Below are positions 5,069 through 6,627 of a DNA stretch of 6,627 bases, one piece after another. How positions within the stretch are numbered: the stretch's first letter is position 1; each line of letters starts with the position of its first letter. The notes below the pieces were generated by a model. That model saw nothing but the letters and a program-made list of their open reading frames with translations, ran no database searches and was not told where the DNA came from. Source of the stretch: Candidatus Hydrogenedentota bacterium. GTDB taxonomy: Bacteria > Hydrogenedentota > Hydrogenedentia > Hydrogenedentales > SCBR16-9. The DNA lies in contig SKJD01000249.1 of the NCBI GenBank assembly GCA_007116095.1, positions 1 to 6,627 on the forward strand, read 5' to 3'. The position numbers and the translations under genes are program-made.

Positions 5069-6627
5069 ATGACCGACCAAGAAAAAATCCTGATTATACA
5101 GTCTGATCGCAGCATCTTGCTGGAAACCGACAGCCCCGCCTTTGAGGATGCCCGGGACTGCCTGGCGCCCTTTGCGGAGCTGGTGAAATCGCCGGAGCAT
5201 ATCCACACCTACCGACTTACCCCGTTGTCGCTGTGGAACGCCGCCGCCATGGGGATGGACGCCAAAGAAATCCTGACGGGCTTACAGCGTTTCAGCAAGT
5301 ATGAGATTCCACAGAACATCATCGCCGAAATCGAGGACCAGATTACCCGTTACGGCCGTATCAAGCTCTACCGGGAGACCGACGGCACGCTGGTGCTGGC
5401 TTCGGATGACAGTCTGCTTATTATGGAGCTGTTGAATCAAAAAACGCTCCAGCCCTTTATCACCGGGACGCCGGATCAAAAACGAATTTTCGTGAAGCCG
5501 GAAGACCGGGGCAACCTGAAGAGCGCCCTTATCAAGATTGGCTATCCGGTCGAGGACCTGGCCGGCTATGTCACCGGGGCGCCGTTGACCTTCGAACTAC
5601 GCGCAGAGACCCAAATAGGCAAGCCTTTCGGGCTGCGTCGCTATCAACGGGAAGCCGTGGACGCCTTTCACGCCGGCGGTACAAAGCGGGGCGGCAGCGG
5701 GGTTGTGGTGCTGCCTTGCGGAGCGGGGAAGACGGTAGTGGCGATTGGGGCCATGCATGCGGTCCAAATGCACACGTTAATCCTAACGACAAACACCGTG
5801 GCGCTGCGACAGTGGAAGAGTGAGTTGCTCGACAAGACCTCGCTTATTGAAGACGACATCGGCGAGTACAGCGGGGAAACGAAGCTCATCCGACCAGTCA
5901 CCATTGCTACCTACCAGGTGCTAACCTACCGCAAGGACAAGAACGGCCCTTTCCTGCATTTCGGACTTTTCGACGCGGGACAATGGGGGCTGGTGGTCTA
6001 TGACGAGGTGCACCTGCTGCCCGCGCCGGTATTCCGCGCCACGGCCGCCCTGCAAGCGCGCCGTCGCCTGGGGCTAACGGCCACCCTGGTGCGCGAAGAT
6101 GCCCGGGAAGAGGACGTTTTCAGCCTGATCGGCCCCAAGAAGTACGATGTGCCCTGGAAGGTCCTGGAGAAACAGGGCTGGATCGCGGAGGCAAGCTGTC
6201 GGGAGATTCGAATCCCCCTACCCGAGGCCGAGCGCTATGACTACGCCATTGCCGCTAAAAGGGCGAAATTCCGCATCGCCTCGACGAACCCGAGCAAAAT
6301 CCGGGTATGTGAACAGATCGTAGCGCATCATAAGGACGACAATGTGCTGATTATCGGGCAGTACCTGGATCAGCTCAAGGTGCTCCAGAAGCATTTTCAG
6401 GTGCCGATCATTACCGGACGCACCCCCAACGGGGAACGGGAAAAACTTTACCGCGCATTCCGAACGGGGGAAATACGGCTCCTGATCGTCTCAAAGGTGG
6501 CGAATTTCGCCATTGACCTGCCAGACGCCAACGTCGCCATCCAGGTCTCGGGCACTTTCGGCTCACGTCAGGAGGAAGCCCAGCGCCTGGGACGTATTCT
6601 CCGTCCCAAGAGCAATGGCAGCGTTAC
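5069..6627 (+). CDS. xpb: XPB/Rad25-type DNA repair helicase (C-terminus beyond the window)
   Basis: The open frame gives 519 residues and runs off the right edge; bacterial XPB proteins are usually about 550-600 long, so perhaps 30-60 residues are missing. An ATP-dependent 3'-5' SF2 helicase/translocase that opens or remodels damaged DNA is expected. The N-terminal XPB/Ssl2 domain (about 1-125) has LIIQSDRSILLE (8-19) and SPEHIHTYRLTPLSLWNAAA (41-60). The helicase core has LRRYQREAVDAF (189-200), Walker A PCGAGKT (216-222), DEVH (312-315), GLTATL (335-340), the XPB-specific RED motif (342-344), a thumb-like segment FSLIGPKKYDVPWK (351-364), LLIVSKVANFAIDLP (471-485) and motif VI QEEAQRLGRILRPK (501-514). 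All key residues are intact. The ATG at 5069 matches the usual family N-terminus; no ribosome site is seen, and a TTG at 5051 in frame is less likely. It is transcribed away from the NfeD-FloA operon with no obvious functional link. Confidence 0.96.
   Translation, partial: MTDQEKILIIQSDRSILLETDSPAFEDARDCLAPFAELVKSPEHIHTYRLTPLSLWNAAAMGMDAKEILTGLQRFSKYEIPQNIIAEIEDQITRYGRIKLYRETDGTLVLASDDSLLIMELLNQKTLQPFITGTPDQKRIFVKPEDRGNLKSALIKIGYPVEDLAGYVTGAPLTFELRAETQIGKPFGLRRYQREAVDAFHAGGTKRGGSGVVVLPCGAGKTVVAIGAMHAVQMHTLILTTNTVALRQWKSELLDKTSLIEDDIGEYSGETKLIRPVTIATYQVLTYRKDKNGPFLHFGLFDAGQWGLVVYDEVHLLPAPVFRATAALQARRRLGLTATLVREDAREEDVFSLIGPKKYDVPWKVLEKQGWIAEASCREIRIPLPEAERYDYAIAAKRAKFRIASTNPSKIRVCEQIVAHHKDDNVLIIGQYLDQLKVLQKHFQVPIITGRTPNGEREKLYRAFRTGEIRLLIVSKVANFAIDLPDANVAIQVSGTFGSRQEEAQRLGRILRPKSNGSV

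Overview
The window comes from a moderately GC-rich bacterium that I cannot place firmly. A FloA/NfeD membrane operon beside a bacterial XPB-type helicase fits deep-branching groups of the Planctomycetes/Hydrogenedentes kind, but that placement is inference and no rRNA or marker gene is present to test it.

Layout: positions 1-118 hold the tail of a convergent transcription unit, seen as a strong plus-strand terminator at 30-68, followed by a short 9-bp tandem repeat. A five-gene minus-strand operon fills 119-4759. In transcription order it encodes a long NfeD protein (secreted ClpP-like Ser/Lys protease domain, five membrane spans, OB domain), a 101-residue helical protein I do not recognise, a short NfeD (three membrane spans plus OB domain), the flotillin-like protein FloA, and a membrane-anchored Pro/Gln/Arg-rich coiled-coil protein. 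The operon ends in a clear intrinsic terminator at 119-163. The first three genes are tightly packed (19-nt gap, then a one-base TAATG overlap). floA sits behind a 184-nt gap with a likely internal promoter, and the last gene behind a 107-nt gap with a strong hairpin. From 5069 to the right edge, on the plus strand and divergent from the operon, lies an XPB/Rad25-like DNA repair helicase whose C-terminus is cut off by the window.

How the genes work together: NfeD proteins are the standard genomic partners of SPFH scaffold proteins such as FloA, as in the Bacillus yqeZ-yqfA pair. The operon therefore most likely builds a membrane microdomain with an attached extracytoplasmic protease. The two unrecognised proteins, one translationally coupled to the short NfeD and one a membrane-tethered coiled coil next to floA, are candidate accessory parts of that machinery and are the most novel items here. 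The helicase acts on DNA and is probably functionally separate. The divergent intergenic region (4760-5068) is rich in small dyads, and an extended -10 lies so close to the helicase ATG that a leaderless mRNA is plausible.
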